NCBI RefSeq assembly: GCF_000729995.1
Contig: NZ_JNFG01000019.1
Span: 1 to 64,000, forward strand
Length of the DNA: 64,000 nucleotides
DNA from: Caballeronia sordidicola
GTDB taxonomy: Bacteria > Pseudomonadota > Gammaproteobacteria > Burkholderiales > Burkholderiaceae
Direction of reading: 5' to 3'
The translations under genes were made by a program, and so were the position numbers. The notes beneath the pieces are model-generated. The model saw only the letters and a list, made by a program, of their open reading frames with translations. It searched no databases and was not told where the DNA came from. Position 1 is the stretch's first letter, and every line of letters starts with the position of its first letter. Of this stretch, positions 49,038-57,983 are shown piece after piece.

Positions 49038-50027
49038 TCACCTAATTCGGTCGGTGGCCGAGGTGGCGAAACCGCTGTCGCGGCCACTTGAGTTCACGTC
49101 TGAAGCGAAATAGGCGCGCGCGTTGGTCACGTCACGCGCGATGGCTGCCGTCAGGGTTTCGAGGTCCACGTATTTTTCCTCGTCGCGCAGCTTTTTCAGG
49201 AATTCGATGCGCACGAGCTTGCCGTACGCGTCGCCATGCCAGTCGAGCACGAAGGTTTCAAGCAGCACGCGGCCGGAATCGTCCACAGTCGGGCGCAGTC
49301 CGAGACTCGCCACGGCGGGCAGCGGCTCGGGTCCGAGTCCATGCACGCGCACGACGAAGATGCCTGCGAGCGCCGGCCGCTTGTGGGCGATCGGCATGTT
49401 GAGCGTGGGAAAGCCGAGATCGCGGCCGAGCTTTTGCCCATGGACCACGTGCCCACTGATGACATAAGGGCGGCCGAGTGCAAGACGAGCGGCGTCGAGA
49501 TCGCCTGCTACCAGCGATGCCCGCACGCCAGAACTTGAGATGCGCGCGCCGTTCAGATCCGCGACGGTTGCCATTTGTTCGACTTCGAAGCCGTGCTTGC
49601 GTCCGGCACCTTGCAGCGATTCGAAATCCCCGGCGCGTTTCGCGCCGTAGCGGAAGTCGTCGCCGATCATCACCCAGCGCGCGTGCAGGCCGTTCACGAT
49701 CACGTTTTCGACGAACGTATCCGGCGGCTGGCTGGCAAAGGTGCGATTGAAGTGTTCGACCACGACGCGATCCACGCCGTTCGTGCGCAGCGCTTCGAGC
49801 TTGTCGCGCAGCATGGCGATACGGGGCGGCGCGCCGGCGGGGTTGAAGAATTCGCGGGGATGCGGCTCGAAGGTCATCACGCAGACCGGCAGTCCGCGGG
49901 CGTCCGCTGCAGCGCGCACATGGGCGAGCAGCGCCTGATGGCCACGGTGGACACCGTCGAAATTGCCGATGGTCAGCGCACAGGGCGCACGGCTTTCGGC
50001 ATTGGGTAGGCCGCGAAAGACTCTCAC
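49038..50027 (-). CDS. ribF: Bifunctional riboflavin kinase / FAD synthetase
   Basis: A 329-residue RibF. The FAD synthetase half has GNFDGVHRGHQALL (22-35) and the ISSSGVRASLVAGD segment; the riboflavin kinase half has RDLGFPTLNM and LLETFVLDWHGDAYG. It converts riboflavin to FMN and FAD. First gene of the ribF-ileS-lspA-coaBC cluster, divergent from purN. Confidence 0.95.
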   Translation of the reverse strand: MRVFRGLPNAESRAPCALTIGNFDGVHRGHQALLAHVRAAADARGLPVCVMTFEPHPREFFNPAGAPPRIAMLRDKLEALRTNGVDRVVVEHFNRTFASQPPDTFVENVIVNGLHARWVMIGDDFRYGAKRAGDFESLQGAGRKHGFEVEQMATVADLNGARISSSGVRASLVAGDLDAARLALGRPYVISGHVVHGQKLGRDLGFPTLNMPIAHKRPALAGIFVVRVHGLGPEPLPAVASLGLRPTVDDSGRVLLETFVLDWHGDAYGKLVRIEFLKKLRDEEKYVDLETLTAAIARDVTNARAYFASDVNSSGRDSGFATSATDRIR

Positions 50028-50215
50028 GATATCGGTTGGGTCGGCGGTTGGCGGTTGAAAGGGCTAATGCACTGGCTTGTATACAGTCATGCAGGGCCGA
50101 TGCAGCGCGAGGCTGGCAACGCCGCAAAGCGTTCGATTATAAACGCTCACAGCACGGGACGGAGGCTGAGCCCACTGCGGGCCGGGCGGATTCGCCGGGT
50201 TTTGACAGCATCGAA

Positions 50216-50224
50216 TGATAAAAT
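50216..50224 (+). promoter_or_regulatory. Extended -10 promoter element at purN, possible leaderless start
   Basis: TGA-TAAAAT (50216-50224) fits an extended -10 element. It ends only six bases before the purN ATG (50231), so transcription would start at or next to the A of ATG. No Shine-Dalgarno sequence is visible. A TTGACA at 50202-50207 is too close to serve as -35. Confidence 0.4.
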
Positions 50225-50230
50225 CCGCGG

Positions 50231-50881
50231 ATGAAAAAAATCGTCATCCTGATTTCCGGGCGGGGAACCAATATGGAAACCGTCGTGCGGGCTTGCGCGC
50301 GCGACGGCTGGCCGGCGCGGGTGGCCGCTGTCATATCGAATCGGCCGGACGCCGCCGGGCTTGCGTTCGCGGCGGAAAACGGCATTCCGGCGACTGTTAT
50401 AGATCACCGGGATTTCACCACGCGCGACGCCTTTGATCAGGCGCTTGCACGCGTAATCGACGGCTTCGAGCCAGATCTGGTCATGCTCGCGGGCTTCATG
50501 CGCGTACTGACTGATGCCTTCGTAGAACGCTACGCAGGCCGCATGATCAACATTCATCCGTCGCTGCTGCCGTGCTTTCCAGGGCTCAAAACCCACCAGC
50601 AAGCACTCGATGCCGGCGTGCGCGTGCACGGCGCAAGCGTCCATTTTGTCACGCCGACGCTGGATCATGGTCCTATCGTCGCGCAGGCGGCGGTACCGGT
50701 CTTGGCCGACGACGACGCCGCAGCGCTCGCTTCGCGGGTGCTTGCAGTTGAACACATTATTTACCCACGCGCGGTGCGCTGGTTCGTCGAAGGGCGTCTT
50801 GCCATCGACGGCGAGCGTGTCGTGCTCACGCCACCAGAGCCGCAATGGCTCTTTGCCGACATTGCCGGGGAGGGCGTATGA
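50231..50881 (+). CDS. purN: Phosphoribosylglycinamide formyltransferase
   Basis: A 216-residue GART. ISGRGTNMETVV (7-18) binds the substrate phosphate, MLAGFMRVLTDAFV and the catalytic NIHPSLLPCFPG with VHFVTPTLDHGPIV are conserved. It formylates GAR in purine synthesis. The stop overlaps the RNA methyltransferase start (ATGA). Confidence 0.96.
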   Translation: MKKIVILISGRGTNMETVVRACARDGWPARVAAVISNRPDAAGLAFAAENGIPATVIDHRDFTTRDAFDQALARVIDGFEPDLVMLAGFMRVLTDAFVERYAGRMINIHPSLLPCFPGLKTHQQALDAGVRVHGASVHFVTPTLDHGPIVAQAAVPVLADDDAAALASRVLAVEHIIYPRAVRWFVEGRLAIDGERVVLTPPEPQWLFADIAGEGV

Positions 50882-52179
50882 GGCTTCATGGATTTTTGAT
50901 AGGACAAACAGAAACGTTGCTGGCTGACGTTTTGCGCTTCAGCGGCCCAGCCGACGCGGCCACCAGCCGCTTTTTCCGCGCGCATCCGAAGCTCGGCCAC
51001 AACGAGCGCGGGGTTATCGCCGAAGCGGTGTTTGCCGTCCTGCGCCGCAAGATGGAGTTTTCGCATCTCGCCGAAAGCGGCAGCGGCAACCTCGCGCGGC
51101 GTCTTGCCTTGCTGGGCCTGATGCAGACCGCGGGGTTATCGGCGGTCAAGCCGTTCATTTCCGCCGATGAATACCAGTGGCTCAACCAGGTATCGAAGAT
51201 CGATCCGGGCAGCTTGCCGGTGCGGGTGCGGACCAATTTGCCGCAGTGGATCTACGACGCCATGACGAAGCGCTTCGATACTGAAGAGCTCGCCTTGCTC
51301 GCGGCCGCGCTGAACTACCCGGCGCCGCTCGATCTGCGCGCGAACCCGATCAAGGCCACGCGTGAACTGGTGATCAAGACGCTGACCGAAGCCGGTATCG
51401 ATGCAGGCGAAATGCCGTTTGCTCCGTTTGGCGTGCGCGTGGACGGCAAGCCGGCGTTGACGCGCTTGCAGCCGTTCCAGGACGGTTGGATCGAGGTGCA
51501 GGACGAAGGCAGCCAGCTTTTGTGCTCGCTGGTTGCGCCCCGGCGCGGCGAGATGATCGTCGATTTCTGCGCGGGCGCGGGCGGCAAGACGCTGGCGCTC
51601 GGCGCAATGATGCGTTCGACGGGTCGTCTCTACGCCTTCGACGTGTCAGACCGCCGTTTGGCCAAACTCAAGCCCCGCCTGGCTCGCAGCGGATTGTCGA
51701 ATGTCAATCCGGTGCTGATCGACAGCGAACACGATGCCAAGATCAAGCGCCTGGCCGGCAAGATCGACCGGGTTCTCGTCGATGCTCCGTGTTCCGGTCT
51801 CGGCACCCTGCGCCGCAATCCGGACCTGAAATGGCGCCAGTCGCCGGAATCGGTGGCGGAACTGACGCCCAAGCAACTGTCCATCCTGACCAGCGCCGCA
51901 CGGCTCGTGAAGGTGGGCGGCCGTCTCGTCTACGCAACATGCAGCATGCTGGAAGCGGAAAACGAGGGCGTGGTCAACCAGTTCCTGGCGACGCATCCGG
52001 GGTTCAAGCTGGTTCCGGCGCGCGAGGTGCTGGCTGAACAGCGCATCGATCTGGACACAGGCGACTATCTGCAACTTTGGCCGCACAAGCACGGCACGGA
52101 CGGTTTCTTCGCCGCCGTGCTCGAACGGTTGCCCGTTGCTGCAAAAGAAGCCGCAGTTGAAGAACCCGCAGAGGAATAA
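50878..52179 (+). CDS. RsmB-type rRNA cytosine-C5 methyltransferase
   Basis: A 433-residue NOL1/NOP2/Sun methyltransferase. SAM-binding FCAGAGGKTLALGA (about 233-246), the motif IV DAPCSGLGTLRRNP and the catalytic Cys in YATCSMLEAENE identify the family. The N-terminal half is the NusB-like/RNA-binding region. It likely methylates a 16S rRNA cytosine (C967 in E. coli RsmB). ATG 50878 overlaps the purN stop. Confidence 0.9.
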   Translation: MRLHGFLIGQTETLLADVLRFSGPADAATSRFFRAHPKLGHNERGVIAEAVFAVLRRKMEFSHLAESGSGNLARRLALLGLMQTAGLSAVKPFISADEYQWLNQVSKIDPGSLPVRVRTNLPQWIYDAMTKRFDTEELALLAAALNYPAPLDLRANPIKATRELVIKTLTEAGIDAGEMPFAPFGVRVDGKPALTRLQPFQDGWIEVQDEGSQLLCSLVAPRRGEMIVDFCAGAGGKTLALGAMMRSTGRLYAFDVSDRRLAKLKPRLARSGLSNVNPVLIDSEHDAKIKRLAGKIDRVLVDAPCSGLGTLRRNPDLKWRQSPESVAELTPKQLSILTSAARLVKVGGRLVYATCSMLEAENEGVVNQFLATHPGFKLVPAREVLAEQRIDLDTGDYLQLWPHKHGTDGFFAAVLERLPVAAKEAAVEEPAEE

Positions 52180-52459
52180 GCAATATTTGCTCGCTTTGGC
52201 CGGCGGAATCGGAAGCGATCCTCGGCCAAAGCTTTCAAAAGCGGGAAATTCGTGTTTACCGCACTAAACAACAGCGCGATTTCGCGGTCAAATTTCCTGC
52301 TGACCCTGCGCGAAATCAAAATTTTCCCTAATAGACACAAAGACTTGGAACGCATGAAGTAAAATGCCGTCGAACCAAGTGCATATTCCTTACATGCACA
52401 CAACAGCCGTCGATCCTGTTTTCGTTCGGCTATTTTTTCCGCCTTTCAGGTAAATTGCC

Positions 52460-53656
52460 TTGCTGAATTCATCGCTTGAATTTCTCGCCAACGGATTGCT
52501 CAACCTTTCGTGGTGGCAGATCTTGGTGTTCACTCTCGTGATGACGCACATCACGATCATCGGCGTGACCGTCTATTTGCATCGTTGCCAGGCGCACCGC
52601 GCGCTGGAGTTGCACCCGGTCGTCAGCCACTTTTTCCGCTTCTGGCTTTGGGCCACCACCGGCATGTTGACCGGACAATGGGCGGCAATCCATCGCAAGC
52701 ATCACGCCAAGTGCGAGACCGAAGAAGATCCGCACAGCCCGCAAACGCGCGGCATCTGGAAAGTCTTGCTTCAAGGCGCTGAACTTTATCGTTCGGAAGC
52801 CAAGAACGAAGAAACCATGCGCAAGTTCGGTCACGGTACGCCGAACGACTGGATGGAACGCAACGTCTACACGCGCTACCCCATTCTCGGCATCAGCATC
52901 ATGATGGTCATCGACGTTGCGCTGTTCGGCCTGGTCGGGCTGACGGTGTGGGCCGTGCAGATGATCTGGATTCCGTTCTGGGCAGCCGGCGTGGTCAACG
53001 GACTCGCGCACTGGTGGGGTTACCGGAACTTCAATTCCGCTGACGCCAGCACGAACATCTTCCCGCTCGGCATCCTGATCGGCGGCGAAGAACTGCACAA
53101 CAATCACCATACGTACGCCACGTCGGCGAAGCTGTCGAACAAGTGGTACGAATTCGACATCGGCTGGATGTATATCCGCATCATGTCGGCGTTCAAGCTG
53201 GCCAAGGTCAAGAAGATCGCGCCCACGCCGCGTCTGTCGGCGTCCAAGCCGGTGCTCGATCACGACACGCTGCAAGCCGTGCTGTCGAACCGCTACGAAG
53301 TGATGGCGCGTTATGGGAAGACGCTCAAGCGTGCGTATCGCCAGGAATTGTCGAAGCTGAAAGAAGGCGGTTCCGCCGACAAGTACCAACTGATGCGCGG
53401 TGCCCGCAAGTGGGCGCATAAGGAAGAGGCGGGTCTGGACGAACCGCAACGCCAGCAGTTGCCGGCGCTTTTCTCCGACAACCACAAGCTGCGCACGTTT
53501 ATTGAATTGCGCGAGGACTTGTCGGCCATGTGGGACCGCTCCAACGCGTCGCGTGAACAACTGCTCGCGCAACTGCAGGACTGGTGTCATCGGGCGGAGC
53601 AAAGCGGGATCAAGGCGCTGCAGGACTTTGCGTCACGCCTGCGACGCTACGCCTGA
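52460..53656 (+). CDS. Fatty acid (acyl-CoA type) desaturase
   Basis: A 398-residue membrane di-iron desaturase with three His boxes: HRCQAHR (41-47), HRKHH (78-82) and NNHHTYA (about 212-218). Two hydrophobic segments lie near 20-40 and 150-180. It would introduce a cis (probably delta-9) double bond into fatty acyl chains, adjusting membrane fluidity. The C-terminal 130 residues are cytosolic and charged. TTG start at 52460, preceded by CAGG. It stands alone, ended by the hairpin at 53717. Confidence 0.88.
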   Translation: MLNSSLEFLANGLLNLSWWQILVFTLVMTHITIIGVTVYLHRCQAHRALELHPVVSHFFRFWLWATTGMLTGQWAAIHRKHHAKCETEEDPHSPQTRGIWKVLLQGAELYRSEAKNEETMRKFGHGTPNDWMERNVYTRYPILGISIMMVIDVALFGLVGLTVWAVQMIWIPFWAAGVVNGLAHWWGYRNFNSADASTNIFPLGILIGGEELHNNHHTYATSAKLSNKWYEFDIGWMYIRIMSAFKLAKVKKIAPTPRLSASKPVLDHDTLQAVLSNRYEVMARYGKTLKRAYRQELSKLKEGGSADKYQLMRGARKWAHKEEAGLDEPQRQQLPALFSDNHKLRTFIELREDLSAMWDRSNASREQLLAQLQDWCHRAEQSGIKALQDFASRLRRYA

Positions 53657-53716
53657 CAGTTTCACACCGCAGACCTACGTCATCGATATCCGTTAAAATT
53701 TGATGACGTCACAAGA

Positions 53717-53737
53717 CCCCGCTCTGGCGGGGTTTTT
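53717..53737 (+). terminator. Terminator between desaturase gene and nadA
   Basis: CCCCGC TCTG GCGGGG (53717-53732) followed by TTTTT. It lies 60 bases past the desaturase stop and argues that nadA starts further downstream. Confidence 0.9.
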
Positions 53738-53804
53738 GCGTTTTGGGACGCAGTATTCACGACGTATTTCACGACGCATGTACGAGACTGGAGACGAGGA
53801 AGCG

Positions 53805-54935
53805 ATGGAGCATGCGATTAAGAGCGTCGAATACGACCGGCCGCAGGGACTGACATGCGGCATCGGCCAGGCGTGGGCGAAAGTGCCGGACGCCCCGTCG
53901 GGCGAGGAAAAGCGCGAGTTGAAGGAGCGCATCCGAGCGTTGCTCGTGCGTGAGAAAGCGGTGTTGGTCGCGCATTATTATGTCGATGCCGAATTGCAGG
54001 AGCTCGCCGATGAAACCGGCGGCTGCGTGGCGGATTCGCTCGAAATGGCGCGTTTCGGGCGCGATCACGCGGCACAGACGCTGATCGTGGCCGGCGTTCG
54101 TTTCATGGGGGAGACGGCGAAAATCCTGAGCCCGGAAAAGCGCGTGTTGATGCCCGATCTCGACGCCACCTGTTCCCTCGACCTGGGTTGCCCCGCCGAC
54201 GAGTTCTCCGCTTTCTGCGATACCCATCCCGACCGCACGGTCGTGGTCTACGCGAATACGAGCGCTGCGGTGAAAGCGCGGGCGGACTGGATGGTGACAT
54301 CGTCGATCGGGCTGGAGATCGTTGCGGATCTGCACGCACGCGGTGAAAAGATCCTCTGGGCGCCTGACAGGCATCTCGGCGGTTACATCCAGAAGAAAAC
54401 CGGTGCCGACATGTTGTCGTGGCAAGGCTCGTGTCTCGTCCACGATGAATTCAAAGGCATCGAACTCGATCTGCTGCGCGCCGAGTATCCCGATGCAAAG
54501 ATCCTCGTTCATCCGGAGTCGCCGGAAGCGGTGGTCGCATTGGCCGACGTGGTCGGTTCCACGACGCAGTTGATCGACGCGGCGGTGCGACTTGATGCGA
54601 AGCGGTTTATTGTCGCGACGGATCTCGGGATCTTGCACAAAATGCGGCTAGCGGCGCCGGGCAAGGAGTTCATTGAAGCGCCGACGGCCGGGAACAGCGC
54701 GACCTGCAAGAGCTGCGCGCATTGCCCGTGGATGGCAATGAACGGGCTGGCGAATCTGGCGGCGGTGCTGGAGCGCGGCCACAACGAAATTTTCGTCGAT
54801 GCACAGATCGCGGCGCGCGCGCGGTTGCCGATTGACCGCATGCTCGATTTCGCTGCCCGCCACAAGAAGCGCGTCCAGGCGAGCGGGGACCTCGCGAAGG
54901 ATGTTTCGTTGTTTTCAAACGTAGGAGCGGCGTAA
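53805..54935 (+). CDS. nadA: Quinolinate synthase A
   Basis: A 376-residue 4Fe-4S quinolinate synthase. Three cluster Cys can be seen in TCSLDLGC and GNSATCKSCAHCPWM; LVAHYYVDAELQ and VVYANTSAAVKA are also conserved. Condenses iminoaspartate with DHAP to quinolinate. ATG 53805 is preceded by GACGAGGA; an in-frame ATG at 53700 would lie across the terminator hairpin. Overlaps nadC (TAATG). Confidence 0.94.
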   Translation: MEHAIKSVEYDRPQGLTCGIGQAWAKVPDAPSGEEKRELKERIRALLVREKAVLVAHYYVDAELQELADETGGCVADSLEMARFGRDHAAQTLIVAGVRFMGETAKILSPEKRVLMPDLDATCSLDLGCPADEFSAFCDTHPDRTVVVYANTSAAVKARADWMVTSSIGLEIVADLHARGEKILWAPDRHLGGYIQKKTGADMLSWQGSCLVHDEFKGIELDLLRAEYPDAKILVHPESPEAVVALADVVGSTTQLIDAAVRLDAKRFIVATDLGILHKMRLAAPGKEFIEAPTAGNSATCKSCAHCPWMAMNGLANLAAVLERGHNEIFVDAQIAARARLPIDRMLDFAARHKKRVQASGDLAKDVSLFSNVGAA

Positions 54936-55855
54936 TGGTGGCGAAGGTGGAGAACGTGGCGAAGGAGTCGATGGCGGCAAGTCAGTTGGTTTCTCCCTTG
55001 TTTGAAGAAATCCGGGCCTTGTACGGGGAGGCATTCGATCAGGCGCTTCAGCGCAACGTCACCGATGCGCTGGCGGAAGACATCGGCGACGGCGACCGGA
55101 CCGGGCTTCTCGTGCCTGCCACCGCGCGTCGTACTGCGCGTATCACGGTTCGCGAAGAGGCGGTGTTGTGCGGCGTTCCATGGTTCGAGGCGGTGATGCG
55201 CCGGGTGGACGAATCGATTCGCATTGAATGGCTGTATCGCGAAGGGGCGCGGATGATCGCCAATACGCCCGTGGTAATGCTGCATGGCCCCGCGCGCGCG
55301 CTGTTGACCGCAGAGCGTAACGGGTTGAATTTCCTGCAGATGTTGTCGGGAGTGGCGACTGCGACGCGCCGTTATGTGGATGCGATCGAAGGGACGCGGG
55401 CGCGGATTCTGGACACGCGCAAGACCTTGCCGGGCTTGCGTCTGGCGCAGAAGTACGCGGTGCGGGTGGGCGGCGGCGCGAACCAGCGGCTGGCGCTTTA
55501 CGACGGCATTCTGATCAAGGAAAACCATATTGCTGCGGCGGGTGGCGTGGGCGCGGCTATGGACGCGGCGCTTGCGTTGAACGCTGGCGTGCCGATCCAG
55601 ATTGAAGTGGAGACGCTCGAGCAGCTTGAAACGGCGCTGGCGCATCGGGCGGAATCGATCCTGCTCGATAATTTCGCCTTCGACGCCATGCGCGATGCCG
55701 TACGGCTAACTGCAGGCCGGGCGGTGCTGGAAGTGTCGGGCGGCGTGAACTTCGATACCGTGAAGACGATTGCCGAGACGGGCGTGGACCGGATTTCCAT
55801 CGGCGCGCTGACCAAGGATGTGCGGGCCACCGATTATTCGATGCGGCTCGAGTAG
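54935..55855 (+). CDS. nadC: Nicotinate-nucleotide pyrophosphorylase (carboxylating)
   Basis: A 306-residue QPRTase. EDIGDGDRTG (about 50-59) starts the conserved region; ILDTRKTLPGLRLAQKYAVRVGG and LIKENHI are active-site blocks; VEVETLEQLE and VSGGVNFDTV bind phosphoribose. Converts quinolinate and PRPP to nicotinate mononucleotide. About 20 residues longer than usual at the N-terminus, so a later start is possible. Directly follows nadA. Confidence 0.95.
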   Translation: MVAKVENVAKESMAASQLVSPLFEEIRALYGEAFDQALQRNVTDALAEDIGDGDRTGLLVPATARRTARITVREEAVLCGVPWFEAVMRRVDESIRIEWLYREGARMIANTPVVMLHGPARALLTAERNGLNFLQMLSGVATATRRYVDAIEGTRARILDTRKTLPGLRLAQKYAVRVGGGANQRLALYDGILIKENHIAAAGGVGAAMDAALALNAGVPIQIEVETLEQLETALAHRAESILLDNFAFDAMRDAVRLTAGRAVLEVSGGVNFDTVKTIAETGVDRISIGALTKDVRATDYSMRLE

Positions 55856-56261
55856 GGGCCAAGGGGCGCTGCTTTCAAACTAGGTGGTCTGGCTGAGCCG
55901 GTTTTCTCGTTTTAGCGGAAACCGGCGGACCGCGGACACTGAAAGCATCAACCCGACCCCGCCACTGACCCAGGCCACCAGCGACTGGGCAGCAACCACC
56001 CAAACTTCTAATCCCCGCCGTCGTGTCTAGACAACTTCATTAAACGTTATAAAAAAACGAACGACCGCTCGTCAAATCCCCCGCCTGCACCACAGTAAAG
56101 CCTCCGTAAGCCTTATCCATCAAGCTAATCAGTATTTTCCCTAACTTCCCCTGCTTAGGCGAAAAAAACGTTGCCAGTCCTTTTTGTTCACTCCATGCTT
56201 GTATATACAAGTTGGCATTCGCCACTTGGTCCAACAACCTTCGTGGAAGAGTGGCTCAACA
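55856..56261. other. Gene-free region between nadC and the histidine-type transporter
   Basis: About 400 bases. It holds a hairpin GCCGGTTTT / AAACCGGC at 55897-55926 after nadC without a T-run, and the HutC-type palindrome at 56198-56211. A 65-codon minus-strand frame (56237-56040) runs through it but has no support. Confidence 0.55.
56198..56211. promoter_or_regulatory. HutC-type operator upstream of the histidine-type ABC transporter
   Basis: CTTGTATATACAAG is a perfect 14-base palindrome, matching the TTGTATATACAA type of site bound by the GntR-family repressor HutC. It lies 50 bases before the binding-protein ATG; TATACA inside it may be the -10, so repressor binding would block the promoter. 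Confidence 0.75.
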
Positions 56262-57128
56262 ATGACAGGCAAAATGAAATTGCTCGCCCGGCTGGCTGCA
56301 TCGGTGGCCGTTGGTGTAATCGCTCTCGGCGCTGCCAGCGCCCAGGCTAAAGACTGGAAATCCGTCACGATCGCCACTGAAGGCGCGTACGAACCGTGGA
56401 ACCTGACGCTTCCCGGTGGCAAGCTCGGCGGTTTCGAGCCGGAGTTGATCGAGAACGTCTGCGCCCGCATCAAGATCCAGTGCAACCTTGTTACGCAAGA
56501 CTGGGACGGCATGATCGCCGGCCTGCAAGCAGGCAAGTTCGACGTGCTCATGGACGCCATCTCGGTCACGCCGGAACGCGAGAAAATCATCGCTTTCTCG
56601 ACACCGTACGCATCGACGCCCGCCGCTTTCGTGTCCGCCGATCAAAGCCCCGCCACGCTCGCGAAGCAACCCGGCGCAGGCCAGATCGTCAAGCTGACCG
56701 GCGACGCCGCCCACGACAAAGCCACCGTCGACGCACTGCGCGTTTCGCTGAAGGGTAAGACCATCGGCATCCAGTCGGGCACGGTCTACACCAAGTTCAT
56801 CGATACGAACTTCAAGGACGTCGCGACCATCCGCGAATACAAGACTGCGCCGGAGCATGACCTCGATCTGGTGGCAGGCCGCATCGACGTCGCTTTCGAC
56901 GACAGCACCTATTGGGCGTCGGCATTCACCAAGCCGGAGAACAAGGGCCTCGCGTTCACCGGTCCGAAGATTGCAGGAACGGTCTGGGGTCCCGGCGAAG
57001 CGCTGGCATTTCGTCAGTCCGACAAGGACCTGAAGGCGAAATTCGACCAGGGCATCCAGGCGGCACTCGCCGACGGCACCGTCAAGCGTCTCTCGCTGAA
57101 GTGGCTGAAGGTCGACGCCACGCCTTGA
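56262..57128 (+). CDS. Histidine-type ABC transporter substrate-binding protein
   Basis: A 288-residue family 3 solute-binding protein (HisJ/ArgT-like). Sec signal to about residue 30 (AAASAQA region), then VTIATEGAYEPWNLTLPGG and DWDGMIAGLQAGKFDVLMDAISVTPERE, typical of histidine/lysine/arginine/ornithine binders. First gene of the importer behind a HutC-type operator. Whether it binds histidine or a histidine derivative is open. Confidence 0.9.
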   Translation: MTGKMKLLARLAASVAVGVIALGAASAQAKDWKSVTIATEGAYEPWNLTLPGGKLGGFEPELIENVCARIKIQCNLVTQDWDGMIAGLQAGKFDVLMDAISVTPEREKIIAFSTPYASTPAAFVSADQSPATLAKQPGAGQIVKLTGDAAHDKATVDALRVSLKGKTIGIQSGTVYTKFIDTNFKDVATIREYKTAPEHDLDLVAGRIDVAFDDSTYWASAFTKPENKGLAFTGPKIAGTVWGPGEALAFRQSDKDLKAKFDQGIQAALADGTVKRLSLKWLKVDATP

Positions 57129-57163
57129 TGCGTTGCTGATTCAAGAAGTTCAAGAAGCTCTGG

Positions 57164-57193
57164 CGAGCGCACGCCTCTAAGCGGGTGCGCTCG
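57164..57193 (+). repeat. Intercistronic stem-loop after binding-protein gene
   Basis: CGAGCGCAC (57164-57172) and GTGCGCTCG (57185-57193), perfect 9-base arms with a 12-base loop, between the binding protein and first permease genes. Such hairpins often stabilise the upstream, highly expressed mRNA segment. Confidence 0.65.
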
Positions 57194-57220
57194 ACGATGT
57201 GTCACCGTTGGAGATAAAAG

Positions 57221-57943
57221 ATGAGTCTGGTTCAACTACTCGGCTTCGGCGAGCAAGGATGGGGCGCCACCTTGCTGATTGCGCTGCTCATGACCGTGGT
57301 GCTGACGATCGCCGCGCTCGCAGTAGGTGCAGTATTTGGCGCAATGGTCGCCGCCGCGAAACTGTCGCGCAGCCGCACGCTAAGAATTATCGGCGATGCC
57401 TACACCACGCTCTTTCGCGGCATTCCCGAGCTGCTGATCATCTATCTCTTTTACTTCGGCGGCTCGTCGGTGATGACCGCCGTCGGTCACTTTTTTGGTG
57501 CCGACGGGTTCATCGGCGTGCCGCCTTTCGTGGTCGGCGCACTCGCCATCGGCCTGATTTCCGGATCGTATCAAGCTGAGGTGTATCGCTCGGCTGTGCT
57601 CGCGGTGTCGCGTGGCGAGATCGAGGCGGCGCGGGCCATCGGCATGCCGACGGCAACGTTATGGCGGCGCGTGCTGATTCCGCAAGTCATCCGTTTTGCG
57701 TTGCCGGGTATCGGCAACGTCTGGCAATTGAGTCTCAAGGACTCAGCGTTGATCGCAGTGACGGGACTCGCCGAACTGATGCGTACGAGCCAGGTCGCCG
57801 CCGGATCGACTCATCAATACTTCACGTTTTATATGGTCGGTGGGGCGCTGTACCTGATCCTCACGAGCCTGTCGAACCGCGTCTTCGACCGCGCCGAAGC
57901 ACGTATCGGCCGATCATTTCGCGGCACGCTCGCGCGCCACTGA
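57221..57943 (+). CDS. Histidine-type ABC transporter permease (HisQ type)
   Basis: A 240-residue polar amino acid permease. FRGIPELLIIYLFYFGG (about 66-82) and the EIEAARAIGMPTATLWRRVLIPQ loop that contacts the ATPase identify the family. ATG 57221 follows GGAGATAAAAG. Pairs with the HisM-type protein. Confidence 0.92.
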   Translation: MSLVQLLGFGEQGWGATLLIALLMTVVLTIAALAVGAVFGAMVAAAKLSRSRTLRIIGDAYTTLFRGIPELLIIYLFYFGGSSVMTAVGHFFGADGFIGVPPFVVGALAIGLISGSYQAEVYRSAVLAVSRGEIEAARAIGMPTATLWRRVLIPQVIRFALPGIGNVWQLSLKDSALIAVTGLAELMRTSQVAAGSTHQYFTFYMVGGALYLILTSLSNRVFDRAEARIGRSFRGTLARH

Positions 57944-57983
57944 GTCACTGAGCCACTAGTAAGTTCCCCAAGCGAATCCGACC

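Noticed and set aside
50066..50085. HutC-like sequence CTTGTATACAG near ribF
   Set aside because: It lacks the full TTGTATATACAA dyad and lies by ribF/purN, unrelated to histidine use; probably chance.
56040..56237. 65-codon minus-strand frame between nadC and the histidine-type transporter
   Set aside because: No ribosome-binding site, no recognisable domain, and it runs over the HutC-type operator; I treat it as chance.
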